In this document: piece after piece, positions 50,593 through 62,294 of the stretch
How positions within the stretch are numbered: position 1 is the first letter of the stretch
Layout: the number at the start of each line of letters is the position of its first letter
Assembly: GCF_014805625.2 (NCBI RefSeq)
Contig: NW_023998415.1
Coordinates: 2,924,273-2,988,272, forward strand
From: Glossina fuscipes
Taxonomy: Eukaryota > Arthropoda > Insecta > Diptera > Glossinidae
Direction: 5' to 3'
DNA length: 64,000 bases
Made by a program: the position numbers and the translations under genes
Notes under the pieces: model-generated
What the model saw: only the letters and a program-made list of their open reading frames with translations
The model's database searches: none
Told to the model about the DNA's origin: nothing

Positions 50593-53500
50593 TATATATA
50601 TTTTCTACTTTTTAAAAAGAAACTAATGATATTAAATGTTTAACGTCCGACCTTGTCCGACAATAACGTTTGAACTTGTGCCATTGTAATGGCTTAGGCA
50701 TAGTTGGCATACATGATATGCTACATTACAGTTAAGCAGATTATTACTTGTATGTTTTTTTACTATCATATGATTTTCATGTATATGTGTATATGACATT
50801 TTAGGTTTATAATTAAAAGATGCCGGCACAATATTGAAATTGTAAAATTTCGTAATGTAATATATAATTATTTTCATCTGTTGTTGGATCACAAATTAAC
50901 ACAAAGATTGAAGTGAAAAGTTGTGCCCCGAGTATTTATTGTTCACTAATTTCGGAGGCTTAAGTTTAAAAATGGGGTATTATCACAACGCGCATAGCTC
51001 GGAGTACATCTTGATTTCACAATGAATGTAAACTGTTTCTGTATTTATAAGAATGCGTTCTTACGTCTCACGCAGCTGTCTGTCTCACTTGCTATTTACA
51101 GAATATTTTAGATGTACAGTATTTCATTGAGATTAAGCGATTGGTATTGGTGATGGGTTAAGTTGAAGGTGAAGTTATTGTTTTTTTTTTTTTTTTTGTG
51201 ACTCGAATCCCATGCATAGCGTCTATCAATCGATGGTAATTATTATGCTTTATGCTTAAACTGTCATAATCACATAAGTGGCATTCTGTGTACACGTGCC
51301 TATGAGCTTCGAAGCTCCGATAAATCTTGCAAATTCGTCAGTAAGCAAATAGTCAACTCTCATTTAATGAGCATAAATTGTTTCGTTTTTTTCAGTCGCA
51401 ATTCTTCCTTTTCGTTTTTTCATTATTATTACACATTAAACCTCTAATGCTTACAATCAGCCATTGTAATCGCTTAATTACGTATTAAAAAGTAAAAAAA
51501 TATAATAACTGGGAAAACTATTTGCGACTTGAGACGCATCTTGGATACCCATGAGAAAAGTTGGAAAGTAAAAAACGAATACATTGTAACCGTAAGCTAA
51601 TCGGAATCATTTGTCATCACCGTCCGCTATTAATATAAGTTTAGTAAAATTTCCTTCTTTTTTTTTTTTATGGAATCTCAAGTTTTGTGTGTTTGTAGAC
51701 CCTTTACGGTCATTATCTAAAGGAATGCTACATACGCTCGATTGCAGTATTTAAATCAATTACACGGCAAACACAGTCGCTCCATTTGCTCAACGGTTAA
51801 TACACTATATTTTATTTATACACTATAAGGGTATCTGATATATAAATTTCTGAATGTTACTTAGATTATGAGGATATTAGTATACCTTTATATATATTTA
51901 AGTGGTAGCTGAAAAAGTGAACTATTACCTCTCTAATCATACAATATCGTAAATACTTTTAAGTCGTTAACATTTTTATGATGTTTGCTTTGTTTGAAGA
52001 TCCCGGAAAAGGGGATTATGATAATGCGGAAAATGAAATCACTTCGGTAAATTTGATTTCGAGTGTATTACTTAGTAGTTTAATTCAAATTATATAATAT
52101 TAAAGCATTTAACGTCATATAACAAATAAATGTGGAAATTCTTGCATATTAGATGTCATTTTGTCTTTTGTTGCAAAATTGAGTTGCGAAAGTTTATCTG
52201 ATCTGAGTTTTGAGTAAATTCTCTCTTTCATTCAATTAAAGTGAAACCAGATCTCTCATATTTCAAAATATTTCTAAAAATATCAAGATTGCATAAATTT
52301 TCTTTCCTTAAAATCGCGGACATTTGCTTTTGAACTTGAATCGATTTGTAGTTCAAAATGTAAACGTCAATGTAATATAATGTTAAAAATTAGGGAAAAA
52401 GCGATATTTTAATGCCGATGAACTGGTTCATTATGACAAGATTATCAATAATAGGAAAAGAGCTGCGCAATCCGTGCGCAAAGGTCAGATGATTTTCTGG
52501 CAAGAGTGTTGGTAACTTTTGTTTCTAGATCGATTCAGAATTTGTTTAAAGTCATTTTGACAAATTTATAAAACCTGGGAGTAAAGTCCTAAAGCACTAT
52601 CACCTAAAAAGCTATTGACTTTATTGGAAACTTTACCGCCTTTGAGATCTGAACCCATGACAATTGAGTTGGTAATCGAGATTCCTTACTTACTCGGCTA
52701 CTCATGCGGCCGTCTTCTATTTATTTAATAATAAATTCTACACACTTTGGTGTAAACGTAATGTTTTGATATGAAAGGAACAAAATATGGGTACGTACAC
52801 TTTTTTCTCACTTTAACAGTTTTGTTGTTCACATTTTTACTCTACTTCCATGCGTTAGAGGAAATGCAAGCGAGAAAAGTCATTTGAAGTCAAATACATT
52901 TACATTTTCTTCTTTTTTTTTTTTACTAAGGTGCAGATGAAATCAGAAAAAGTTTTTCAATGCGAAGGCATTGAAAAATTTCGTCAATGTTCTTCTAAGA
53001 ATAGTTTGTTTTTAGCTTTAGCTACTTTCTTTCAGCAAACAAGTCGACTTTCTAAACACAATTACAAAAATTTGAAAAGAGAAATATTGAAAAGTATACT
53101 TACTTCACTCTATAGCTTTATTGTCAGGGACTTGCATAGAACAACTAATGAGTGTAGAGCATAGAACAACGGCTGCCAGGATTATTTTAAAGAAATGTTT
53201 CTCTAATTATTAAAAATTTGCATTGTTTCAGAACAACAAAAAAAAAAAAAAAAAAGAAAAGAAGCTTAATAGAAACTCTTATTTTAATGAGAAGCACTTG
53301 ACCGCAGTTAGTATGGTTGCATGGAATCCTTATTAACTTAATAAATGAAAATCGAATCAATTAAAACTAATGGAATAATTAATTATACAATATATGAAAG
53401 CAAAAATTAAATAATACTAACAATGATTATAGAAACCGTTTCAAGTTCAAGAGTATCATCATAAGTGATTTATTTGTTATCAGTTCTGCAGTCATATGCA

Positions 53501-53759
53501 GTAAAACGTATAAATAACATGAAACCTCGTGACACACTTCATCAATGCTGGAAACTAGTTTAGGCCCTTGAATTGGATAAGTTTTGATAACTCTTTTCAA
53601 CAATTTACTCACTCTTATCGCAAATGCATTCTTAGTATTCGAGGAGCCTATTATAATTTTCTAAGAAATACAATTAAAATGAAATGAACATAATGCAGTG
53701 AATCACATGGCACATATACCGTGCAGCCTTTTCTCTGCTTTTTTCGTAGTTTGAAATGT

Positions 53760-54200
53760 TTATGGGATCTTATTGTTCTAAGTAACAAACTGCCGCCAGG
53801 TATCCGCTGTCCGGCGACGTAGGAAGTTCATCTCACAAGAAAATTTGAGAATTCCTTCAAGCTCGAGTGAGGTTTGCACCTTTCACTGGTTATCCTCTCG
53901 GATGACCTTACACTTACCGTCTTTATTCGCTTTTTTTATATTAATCTGGCGATTTCGCGGTACTCTCACGCGCACAAACTCATTAAACTGTTCTTGGAAC
54001 ACTGCATTCCATAGGTGCAGGTATTTTTAAGCAATTGTTTGTCTTCTCCTTCATTCACTTCGACTTGCATTCGAAGTTTTACATTCCAAGCTCGAAATCC
54101 GGATAGGGCTATTTGTTCGATCACTTCCCATATAACACCATATTTTGAAAAGTCATGGGTGGTTTATACGACTTCAATCGCAACGTTTCGGTTTCGAGAA
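53760..54200 (-). pseudogene. Possible LTR-retroelement remnant
   Basis: The minus strand has a short open stretch reading FNEFVRVRVPRNRQ then VIREDNQ before a stop, which loosely recalls the end of a BEL/Pao-type integrase. A GGCGGCAGTTTGTTAC string lies downstream, as at a polypurine tract and LTR start. The similarity is weak and no long terminal repeat was found. It could equally be anonymous DNA. Confidence 0.2.
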
Positions 54201-55321
54201 GAAAAAAATCGAAAGTTTCGCAAAACTGATGCATTTGAACCCATATATGCACTGATACATTTGAAGCTATATATGCACACGGGACCTTAACACAGTAGAA
54301 GGGTTTTTTTTTTTTTTTTTTTAAGGAACCGCAGTCTTTAACTAAGTTCGCTGCTCGAGTTTGGTTATTTGCATTAAAACGCCTCCAGAAAGGGTCGCAT
54401 TTGTTAAGCGCGACTCTTTATTACTCGCAGTTTCTGTCTGAACCGCCTGAGCACAAAAAGTAACGAAGGAAGGAAATAGATGTCTTTGTAATAAAATCCG
54501 AAGAGTCTTGTGGCATGTCTTAGTTTCTTGGCTTATCGCCAAATCGTCCAATTTTCTGACATCACTGGTTCGCTTTTCGCATTATTCCCAATCGATATTA
54601 GCGATGACGCTAATGGATAATCGTACCAAGATAAGGATACCACTGTCTTATATTTCCCCTCAATTACTTCCGGAACACGCCATTATATTAACAACTTTGA
54701 AGCTGAGTCCGGGCCGTTAATATAAAACCTAGATCATTACTTTTCCTGAACTGTTCAATCTCGGAATAAACGATTCTACATATCATCTGGACAGACTCTG
54801 TAAAGCGAATGAAGTGATAGACGTATTGGGCGTTGACTGGACATGCAATGTTCAGTCGATTTAAAACTTGATTATGATCGGGTGGGAATACGTTCTTAAA
54901 AGTAGATTTTTAATGCTTATTTTATAAGCCTAAAAATGATATGCGGTAAGTTTTTGATGTAACACTTGACCACCAACTCGGAAGGAACAGTGCAAAAGCA
55001 TTATTATTTCACTTTTTCCTAATAATCGCAATTAAGTAAAACGCTTTCGTAGCTTACGTTCTTGAGTCAAATGAGTTGTGTCAGCTCGTTTGTCTGTATG
55101 TTGCCAAGTTTCTTCAAACAAAAAAATGTTCCATCTAATGCTTCCATTTCTAGGAACTTTCACTAGTTTCCTCGGAGTACAAGGTACAACGCAGCCTATA
55201 TTTTGGCGTTAGAATAAACTCTGTCGCATATATTCGCAATTAAAACTGAGTCTTTCAAGGTATTTAGGTTTTTAATTCGCAAATTATCAAATTTTACGAT
55301 CTAAGATTTTCCTAAAGTTAA

Positions 55322-56036
55322 CACAAGAAAAAAAGTAAGAATATTAAAGTCGGAAAAGGCAGACCATTAGATACTTTACATCACTTCGCCTTATTATATT
55401 ATGTAAAGACATACTCTCCATGAAAGCCCGCATTTTGGAGGATGTCCAAGATGTTAACTGACGTCGCCCCAATTTACCAAACTGGTTTTAATTGTCAAAG
55501 ATTTTAATATTTTTCAGTTGGTTTCGTCATAAAAAATTACAAATTAGACTTTGTCGCCATGTAAGAGCTTGCTTTTCATTCGAGCCGCTATGTATGATTG
55601 GAGCTAATGAATACGCCCCTGTAATCCAAATTTTCTAGTGATAATTTTTCTGCTACTTTCCTACTATGGATCAGTTTTAATCATAAAATATTAAGAATTA
55701 GAACTGTTTGGCATATAAACGCTTACTTTCCATTACAAACGTTTCATGGGGTGAGATCTAAAACATACACCTACATTCAGTTTTCCTAGGCACGGTTGTG
55801 CGAGCGGCGGTTCAATAAATTGCCCGAGGACTCTTCAAAATAACAATTTATGAGGGGAGTGGCTGAAAAAGCGATCCGATTCGAGTTATTTTCAATGGGA
55901 TGCAGACAAGATCGATTCAAAAAGTGCTTCCGAATCGATCGGTATTCTAAGAGGTGAGTCTATCCCAAGTCTTTTTAAGTGTTACTTACATACATTCATA
56001 CAAGCTTAATATAGCCTGCGTCATAAGTAGTGTAGG
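55322..56036 (+). repeat. Interspersed repeat copy
   Basis: Begins AAGAAAAAAAGTAAGAATAT then TAAAGTCGGAAAAGGCAGACC. It shares with the copy at 59091-59745 the order GACCATT, CTCCATGAAAGC, a GGGGAGTGGCTGAAAAAGCG phrase, GAATCGATCGG, and the tail CATTCATACAAGCTTAATAT. It has no coding capacity. Confidence 0.6.
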
Positions 56037-57600
56037 GCTAAAAAAAAATAGTCCCCATTAACACATCGTTATGGCTATAATTAAGAAAAGTGTCGAGTAT
56101 GAAAAATTTCATCTCAAGGTAGAGGTATAGATTATTTCTTTGCTCTTTGCTAATAATAGGGTATACGCAGAGTAAAAAGACAATATTGACAACAAAAAGA
56201 AAGCAAATGAAATAATGTCTACCAAGTCTGGAGGAGACAAAGTATTGAATTGCATGACTTTTTCTGGTCGTGAATAGTAAATCAATCATTCATGTGACTT
56301 TAAATCAATAAATTTTAGGCAAACTATGACCTTCTACTTGAATATTGAGAATTGAAAATTAATAATTAATAAAAAAAATAAACTTTGCCTTAATTATTTT
56401 ATTTATAAACGAATAAATTTTGCAATCAAAAAGAATTTATTTCGCTCGAATATCAAATTCCTAAACAATAGAGTATCTTTACACGTATAGGGCTTATGTA
56501 TGATATCATTTGTGCATTAAGTTGCAACGTGTAATGGCTTTGTTTACTTTATTGTGTTTATTTACCCTTCTTATCATAAATGAACGGTGTATGATTAAGG
56601 CACACTCCCATCAAACCGCTAAACGTCGTCCAATACAAATGTCAAATTCTCTTATTGCTCTATTTTGTCTGATATAATTGCAAAAGTAATATAAACAAAA
56701 AAAAAAAAAAAAAAAAAAAAAAAAGCAACAACAACAGAAGCAACACCAAGAAAAACAAAAAATTACACTACTTACACGGGATCGAGTTGTGATTTCATTG
56801 AATCGTAAACATGCAGACAAAATATAAAAACAAAAAAAGAGACCGTGAACAAGCAATTTTTCTATTTCGTATTTAAAAATTGTACTTTACTTCTAAAGAA
56901 TTGAAGTTGCTAAGCGATAGTTTTTTCACATTTTAAAGAATATGAGTATACAATAGACGTGTTATTGCGCTTTTGATATCCAGATTTGCTCATCAAATAT
57001 ATATTTATAATGGGCTTTATATTGCGGGCCTCAATTCAAATATGGTCTTTTTTTTTTTTATCAATTCGTTTCCCTTGCCTTTCTTAAAACTTTCATAATT
57101 GAAAAAATTAAAACTAAAAGTTGATTTTTCATATATCCCTTAAATGCATATTGCTGCCAATTGTCTACATTCTAGTTCCAATTAATTTTAATTTTAATTT
57201 GCTAAAAAAAATGGCATGACATAAATGTACCAACACTATGCAAAGCTTGCTACATAAATAGATATGAGGTTTTAAACATACAGTCCAAATCGGATTGTGG
57301 TGATAGGTGGACTTTGAAAAGATATGTGCACTCTGCGTAAGAACACAACCAAAACAATCGAAAAGCCTATCCCTTCCAACCTCTTATTGATGTCATATTG
57401 AAGTTTATTACAAAAAAAAGTTTTATATTGTTGTGTTTGATTTTTACATGCAAAAAAATTGTTATGACATCATCCCAGTTTAGATGAAAAACTATAAATT
57501 CCACTCTATAGCAAATTGCGTGATTCCGAATATATTGTTGCTATAGTGTGTTCCGAATATTTGTCATTGAAAAGTTGGTTACAGATGTGTCTCTTGAGTT

Positions 57601-58060
57601 TAACGCGAGCACCTGTATGGAAACATAACCTCACGATGAAAGCTGATATTCGGGTTATTTGTGCCTGAACCGCCGCCCTCCACAGGGTTAGACAGTTCCT
57701 AAATGTTAGGGATCACAACTACAGCTGGAGTACCAGATTTATTTCATGTGTATGGCCAATTAGACCCACTCTGGGGATTGTTAAGGCCTGTCATTACTTC
57801 TAATTACTCGCTTTAGCAATGACAAAAACCCCAGCCACCAAGATACCCCACGAGAGGCCGTAAACAGTAGTTAGGACATACTCCCCACCATAAAATTTCA
57901 ACCCTGAGGGCTTTCTCTACGTAGAGGTAAATAACAAGTGGGCCACTAACTCCCGCGGAGCTTAAAGTGAAACTATAAAGTCTTTAGCATTACTTTAAGC
58001 GATCGTAGTCACACTTACCTTTGCGTCTACCATACAATGCCGGTTGGCGAAGTCCAAACA
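57601..58060. other. GC-richer patch of unknown origin
   Basis: Distinctly richer in G and C than its surroundings, with phrases such as CCGCCGCCCTCCACAGGG, CCCCAGCCACCAAGATACCC and GGGCCACTAACTCCCGCGGA. No long open frame is present on either strand. A decayed transposable element is the most likely reading; I do not recognise the family. Confidence 0.4.
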
Positions 58061-58439
58061 GTTCTATGAGAAAAGAAGTGCTCTTTTATAAAGACAAAAA
58101 AACTTCGTCCAGTGCAACCCTAAACTATTTTTGAGAAAAACCTGTCACAACGTTATGGATAGTCAATCCTTAAACTCTTCTTTACTGGTCAAAGACCGTT
58201 ACCATCGAGGTAAGAGTTTCGGCATGTCCCCCCTCTCTAGGCATAGAATGCAAACATGGAACTTTTCAAAATCTGCTAAGCCAAGTAACAACAAAAATTC
58301 AGAAACAAAACTTTACTTTTCTCTTTTTAAGTGGACAAGATAATAAAAGCGAAAATGTAACGAATAATTAGTGTAATTCACCACCCTTTTTTGGCTTATT
58401 AAACAACTAGATTTTATATGCTACACCACTTATGGTTCA

Positions 58440-58910
58440 AGTTATGGTAGGTCTGCGCAACACTTAGAAGGACTTGAGACAGACTCACTTCCGTCTATCT
58501 GATGGTCTGTTTTGTCTGATAGGCAAGTTTTAGAACCGTTGTCATATATCAGGTCCTGCGGAAGTGAATATCGTAAAAAAGACTTGTTCTTGATGAAAAT
58601 TCGTTCATAATAATAATTTGACTAAAAATTAACTTTATCGAATTTGGACTACGCAGATCTATTATTTGGATATCAATCCATATAGGTATTTCAATGGAAA
58701 ATATGGCTTCATATGCCAAAAATGTTTAATTTTTATCATTTTACGGTGAAAATTCGTCCTTAGTATTAAGATAGATTAACTTTACCAAATTTAGATCACT
58801 TTGACGATCATATAGAAATACTGTATAGTTATTGGGGCGTTATTAATTAGGAGAAGTGGTTTTGGGGTATCTAAAGGTCGGTCTTGCCCGACTGTAGCAT
58901 TATTGTTTGT
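58440..58910 (+). repeat. Interspersed repeat copy
   Basis: Ends with GGGGTATCTAAAGGTCGGTC then TTGCCCGACTGTAGCATTAT, the hairpin terminus of this family (compare 20129-20161). The body contains CGAATTTGGACTACG and a CTGTTTTGTCTGATAGGC phrase. The left boundary is approximate. Confidence 0.55.
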
Positions 58911-59090
58911 TTTCAAATGTTTATTTTGTAAACTTTGGATCAGCCGATGTCCCTCGCATTTTTCTGGTATTCGCCTGCGGAAACACTAGACTGCTATGTC
59001 TACAAAAGTATGAAATTCTTAACATTACTTCAATTTTGTTCCATTGAATGTAAACACTTTTGCAGATTAACCTGTCAGAAAAGAAAAAAA

Positions 59091-59745
59091 CAAGTAAGAA
59101 CATTCTAGTCGGGCAAAGTTGACCATTGGTTTCCCTACACAACTTCACTTAATATCTTCATTCATTCAGTTTCGTAATAATACATCAAGAATTATACGTT
59201 ATTTTTATGCAAAAGCATTCTCTTTATGAAAGCGCCCACGTTAACTGACTTGGTCTATTTTTATGTCAAATTATTACTACGATCTAATTTTGATCATGAA
59301 ATATTGAAAATTAGACGTCTTCAGGAAATAGACATTCAGTATTCGTAAGGATGGCTTCAAAAAATTGTCCCATCCAATCCAAATTTCTCAGATGAATATA
59401 TGATATCAAAATACTATTACGTAGCGATTTTTGTTCGAAGTTCCGCACGAATTTGCAAAATAATCCGTTATATGGGGAGTGTCCAAAAAAAAATGCGATC
59501 GGAATCATTTTTAATACTGTTTGTCGTTGGTCAAAAATATGTCAGTTTACCAAATTTCATCAAAGCATCTCCAAAATTGCCATCTCTATGTTGAACACAA
59601 AAACATACATGGATTGAGATCAGACAGACAGACAAACAGATAGGTGCTCTGAAATCGATTGAGAGATGCTGCTGAATCGATCGACATAAAAAAAGTTGGG
59701 TATATTTTAAGGCCTTCTGGGTATTATAGCATATATCCACACAAG
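59091..59745 (+). repeat. Interspersed repeat copy
   Basis: Starts CAAGTAAGAACATTCTAGTC then GGGCAAAGTTGACCATTGG. It includes a CAGACAGACAGACAAACAGA run and GAATCGATCG, and ends with GTTGGGTATATTTTAAGGCC then a CATATATCCACACAAGCTTA tail. It is the same family as 55322-56036, in the same orientation. Confidence 0.62.
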
Positions 59746-60129
59746 CTTAATGCACTCTGTATTAAAAGTTGTGCGGGATATGAAGAGGTATTGAATTGAC
59801 ATTAGGCTTACATTTCTCGCATATGTATAAAGACTCTTGTTGGATCCGTTGGATATGTTGAATATGCTATAAGAAATGGATTTCGATCTAAGCTGACTGT
59901 AGTTTGAGTATAACATAGCTTTTCTCCAGATAGATAGAATAACTTTAGGGAAAAGATCGACACATCCGATAATAGGGATCTTAGCTAATATTTCAATGAA
60001 AGCGCATCAGTTTGTAAACTGATTTTTATTGAAAATTCACCAGATATTATTTTCCTGATGAATTTTAATAAAATTTTATTAGCATTTCATGTCATGTTTT
60101 CTGCCAAATAACATATTGATCAGGTCACT

Positions 60130-60376
60130 TTAATCTGGGCATATTATATATGCAAGTGGAAGTAAGATTTACCTGAACTTTAAAGACTTTACAAAGGTTG
60201 GATCCACTAACAGCCCAAGTCTGGGATTATAAAAACTTTTATTTAGAAGAAAGGAAATATCGCCTGCACCCATTTCATATATATAGAGCATTTGCATGAA
60301 AATTTAGTTTTTTTACTTAATTTTGTCTGCTTTAAGGTGAAGACGCGATCACCACCGAGTATAATTTTCTTACTTG
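60130..60376 (+). repeat. Interspersed repeat, 3' portion
   Basis: Ends GAAGACGCGATCACCACCGA then GTATAATTTTCTTACTTG at 60376. This matches the TTTCTTACTTG end of the family, with the preceding hairpin degraded. The left boundary is uncertain. Confidence 0.45.
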
Positions 60377-60888
60377 TTATTTTTTGAATTCCATTAAAGT
60401 CTCGAACTTATTTACCTTACGCTTATCAGCTATCAAAAGCTATCAAAAAAAAAAAAAATAACATGGGCTTATTAGACACTATATAATCTTAGTCGATCTC
60501 TAGGATTGACGTCACCACGACTCTAATGCAAATGAATCGAAACGATTATTAAGGGCAACACCTGATTTTTATTTGCTTCATTTAGTAGTGCAAAGTCCTA
60601 ATAATAGTTTAGATTAGCCATAAAAGGAGAATTTGGATTACTGTAGAATTATATAGAAGACAAAGAAATCAATCTAGAGTGAAAACATGACTCAAAATCA
60701 GATACAGTTTAGCAGATACATTTGAATCATATTTACAATTCTTAATCTTAAAAAAAAAAAAAAAAAAAATTAATTAATTTTCTTTCTTTTTTGCAATCAA
60801 TCGTACACACAAGCGATTTGTACAATTTTTTATTTTTTCTTTTTTTTTTTTTTGGTGCTCGTTAGTGTTCTCACTGATTAGAAACGAT

Positions 60889-60954
60889 TATAAATGGCAA
60901 GGGCTGGACCAAGTGAAAGTCAGACACTAGTTGCTTGCGAAACTAAATAGATCT
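60889..60954 (+). promoter_or_regulatory. Core promoter: TATA box, initiator and DPE
   Basis: TATAAA at 60889-60894, initiator TCAGAC at 60920-60925 (A at 60922 as +1, so the TATA box starts at -33), and AGATCT at 60949-60954, exactly +28 to +33 and a full match to the DPE consensus RGWYVT. The combination and spacing are those known for Drosophila core promoters. It points to the + strand ORF at 61066. Confidence 0.75.
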
Positions 60955-61022
60955 CTCGCTAAGAAATTTAGAAAAATTTCTTTTCAAATATTTGTTAATA
61001 TTGATTATATTAAATAAAAAAG

Positions 61023-61056
<34 letters not shown>

Positions 61057-61065
61057 AAAAGAAAG

Positions 61066-61272
61066 ATGCCGGCTGATAAGTTAAATCATTTGGTGGGTGC
61101 CACTACGCGTTACATTGCTGGACGTAATGCCATGCAAACTTCATATTGGCGTACCGGTCCTGACGGGAGATTAATAAAATATAGCAAAGTGACCGAATTT
61201 GGCAAAGCTCAGAAAATGCCAGCCAGCATACGTTTGGCATACGCCAATCGTAACTACTTATCCACAAAGTAA
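61066..61272 (+). CDS. Small single-exon protein, 68 residues, function unknown
   Basis: The ORF starts at an ATG in a favourable A-rich context (AAAGAAAGATGCC), 144 nt after the predicted start of transcription, and ends in TAA. The product is basic (about ten Lys/Arg) and has no signal peptide or membrane segment. Recognisable local strings are HLVGATTRYIAGRNA, YWRTGPDGRLIKY and MPASIRLAYANRNYL. Codon use (for example GCCACTACGCGTTACATTGC and GGCGTACCGGTCCTGACGGG) is clearly more GC-rich than the flanks, as expected for selected coding sequence. I do not recognise the family. A TA microsatellite lies in the leader and another after the stop. Confidence 0.72.
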   Translation: MPADKLNHLVGATTRYIAGRNAMQTSYWRTGPDGRLIKYSKVTEFGKAQKMPASIRLAYANRNYLSTK

Positions 61273-61721
61273 AAGATACCTGTAGCTTCGTTTAATACGT
61301 AAACGGATTAAGAATTATCGTTTAGTTTAAAATAGGCATAATACATATGCAGTGCATGCTTGGCTGTTATCTATAGATGTGTGTACGAGTTCCTAGTTTA
61401 AAAAAGTTAAATGAGAAATCTATGGCTTTAGATTTATGTATATATACGAAATTATATATATATATATATATATATATAAGTTAAATATATTTTATTTATT
61501 TATATATTTAATTTAAATTTATATATAAATAAAATTTAAAATGTATTTAATTTATATATATATATATATATATATTTATACATGTATATAAGTATATATT
61601 CATGAAGACATTGACGTCAAAACGTACATAAATTGATCATTAAATATGTGTCAATAGTAAGACGTTCTGCGCTCTCGCACAATGAGGCTCAAAGTACAAT
61701 TTATAATACAGTTATATTTTA

Positions 61722-61777
61722 CCATTAAAATGCTAATTAATAATTATTCATATAATTATTAATTAGCATTTTAATGG
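61722..61777. repeat. Perfect 26-bp inverted repeat ending at the gap
   Basis: Arm CCATTAAAATGCTAATTAAT then AATTAT (61722-61747), a 4-nt loop TCAT, and the exact reverse complement at 61752-61777, immediately followed by N. Confidence 0.95.
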
Positions 61778-61877
61778 NNNNNNNNNNNNNNNNNNNNNNN
61801 NNNNNNNNNNNNNNNNNNNNNNNNNNNNNNNNNNNNNNNNNNNNNNNNNNNNNNNNNNNNNNNNNNNNNNNNNNNNN
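61778..61877. other. Assembly gap of 100 N
   Basis: Exactly 100 N, the conventional length for a gap of unknown size. Confidence 0.98.
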
Positions 61878-62218
61878 ATATAAATAAATATATATACGAA
61901 CATGTTTAGTTTTTAATTGAGATAAGCAAAAATTAAAGAATTCTCTTTACACTTAAGTAGGCATAATTCACAAAAAGGAAGAAATAAATATAATGAAAGT
62001 TCATAAAAAAGAAAACATTATTATAATTCTTTTTTTTATTTCAAATTATATAGTATATAGACATTACTTTAATTGTCCCTGACACTTTACCTACTAATCC
62101 ACTAACACACTTAAAATTATGATTTTATTTCTAAAATACATACATGTAACCGCGCGAAGCTTGATCTTGAGATATGTACTTATATACTGGCAATGCTTTA
62201 CGCTTTTAGAGTTCAGAA

Positions 62219-62248
62219 TCGAGGAGAGAGAGACAGAGGTAGGGAGAG

Positions 62249-62289
<41 letters not shown>

Positions 62290-62294
62290 GAGGG
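62219..62294 (+). repeat. Purine-only GAAA/GA microsatellite
   Basis: An almost pure purine strand passing from GGAGAGAGAG through GAAA repeats (about 62246-62271) into GA repeats and a GGGGGA end. The short open frames across it are only repeat translation. Confidence 0.85.

Larger units (their letters stand above)
47011..60888. other. Long intergenic region, no gene supported
   Basis: AT-rich DNA with frequent stops on both strands. It holds the lipocalin 3' end, several interspersed repeat copies (49150-49623, 55322-56036, 58440-58910, 59091-59745, 60130-60376), a GC-richer patch at 57601-58060, and a possible retroelement remnant near 53760-54200. Open frames here are at most about 120 codons and carry no recognisable domain or splice context. 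Confidence 0.55.
61273..62218. other. 3' flank of the small gene with TA tracts and a gap
   Basis: TA tracts at about 61452-61477 and 61552-61576, then a perfect inverted repeat and a 100-N gap. No gene is seen. Confidence 0.6.

Noticed and set aside
54015..54720. Several 60-90 codon frames on both strands
   Set aside because: No domain, no splice sites and no consistent strand; treated as intergenic DNA.
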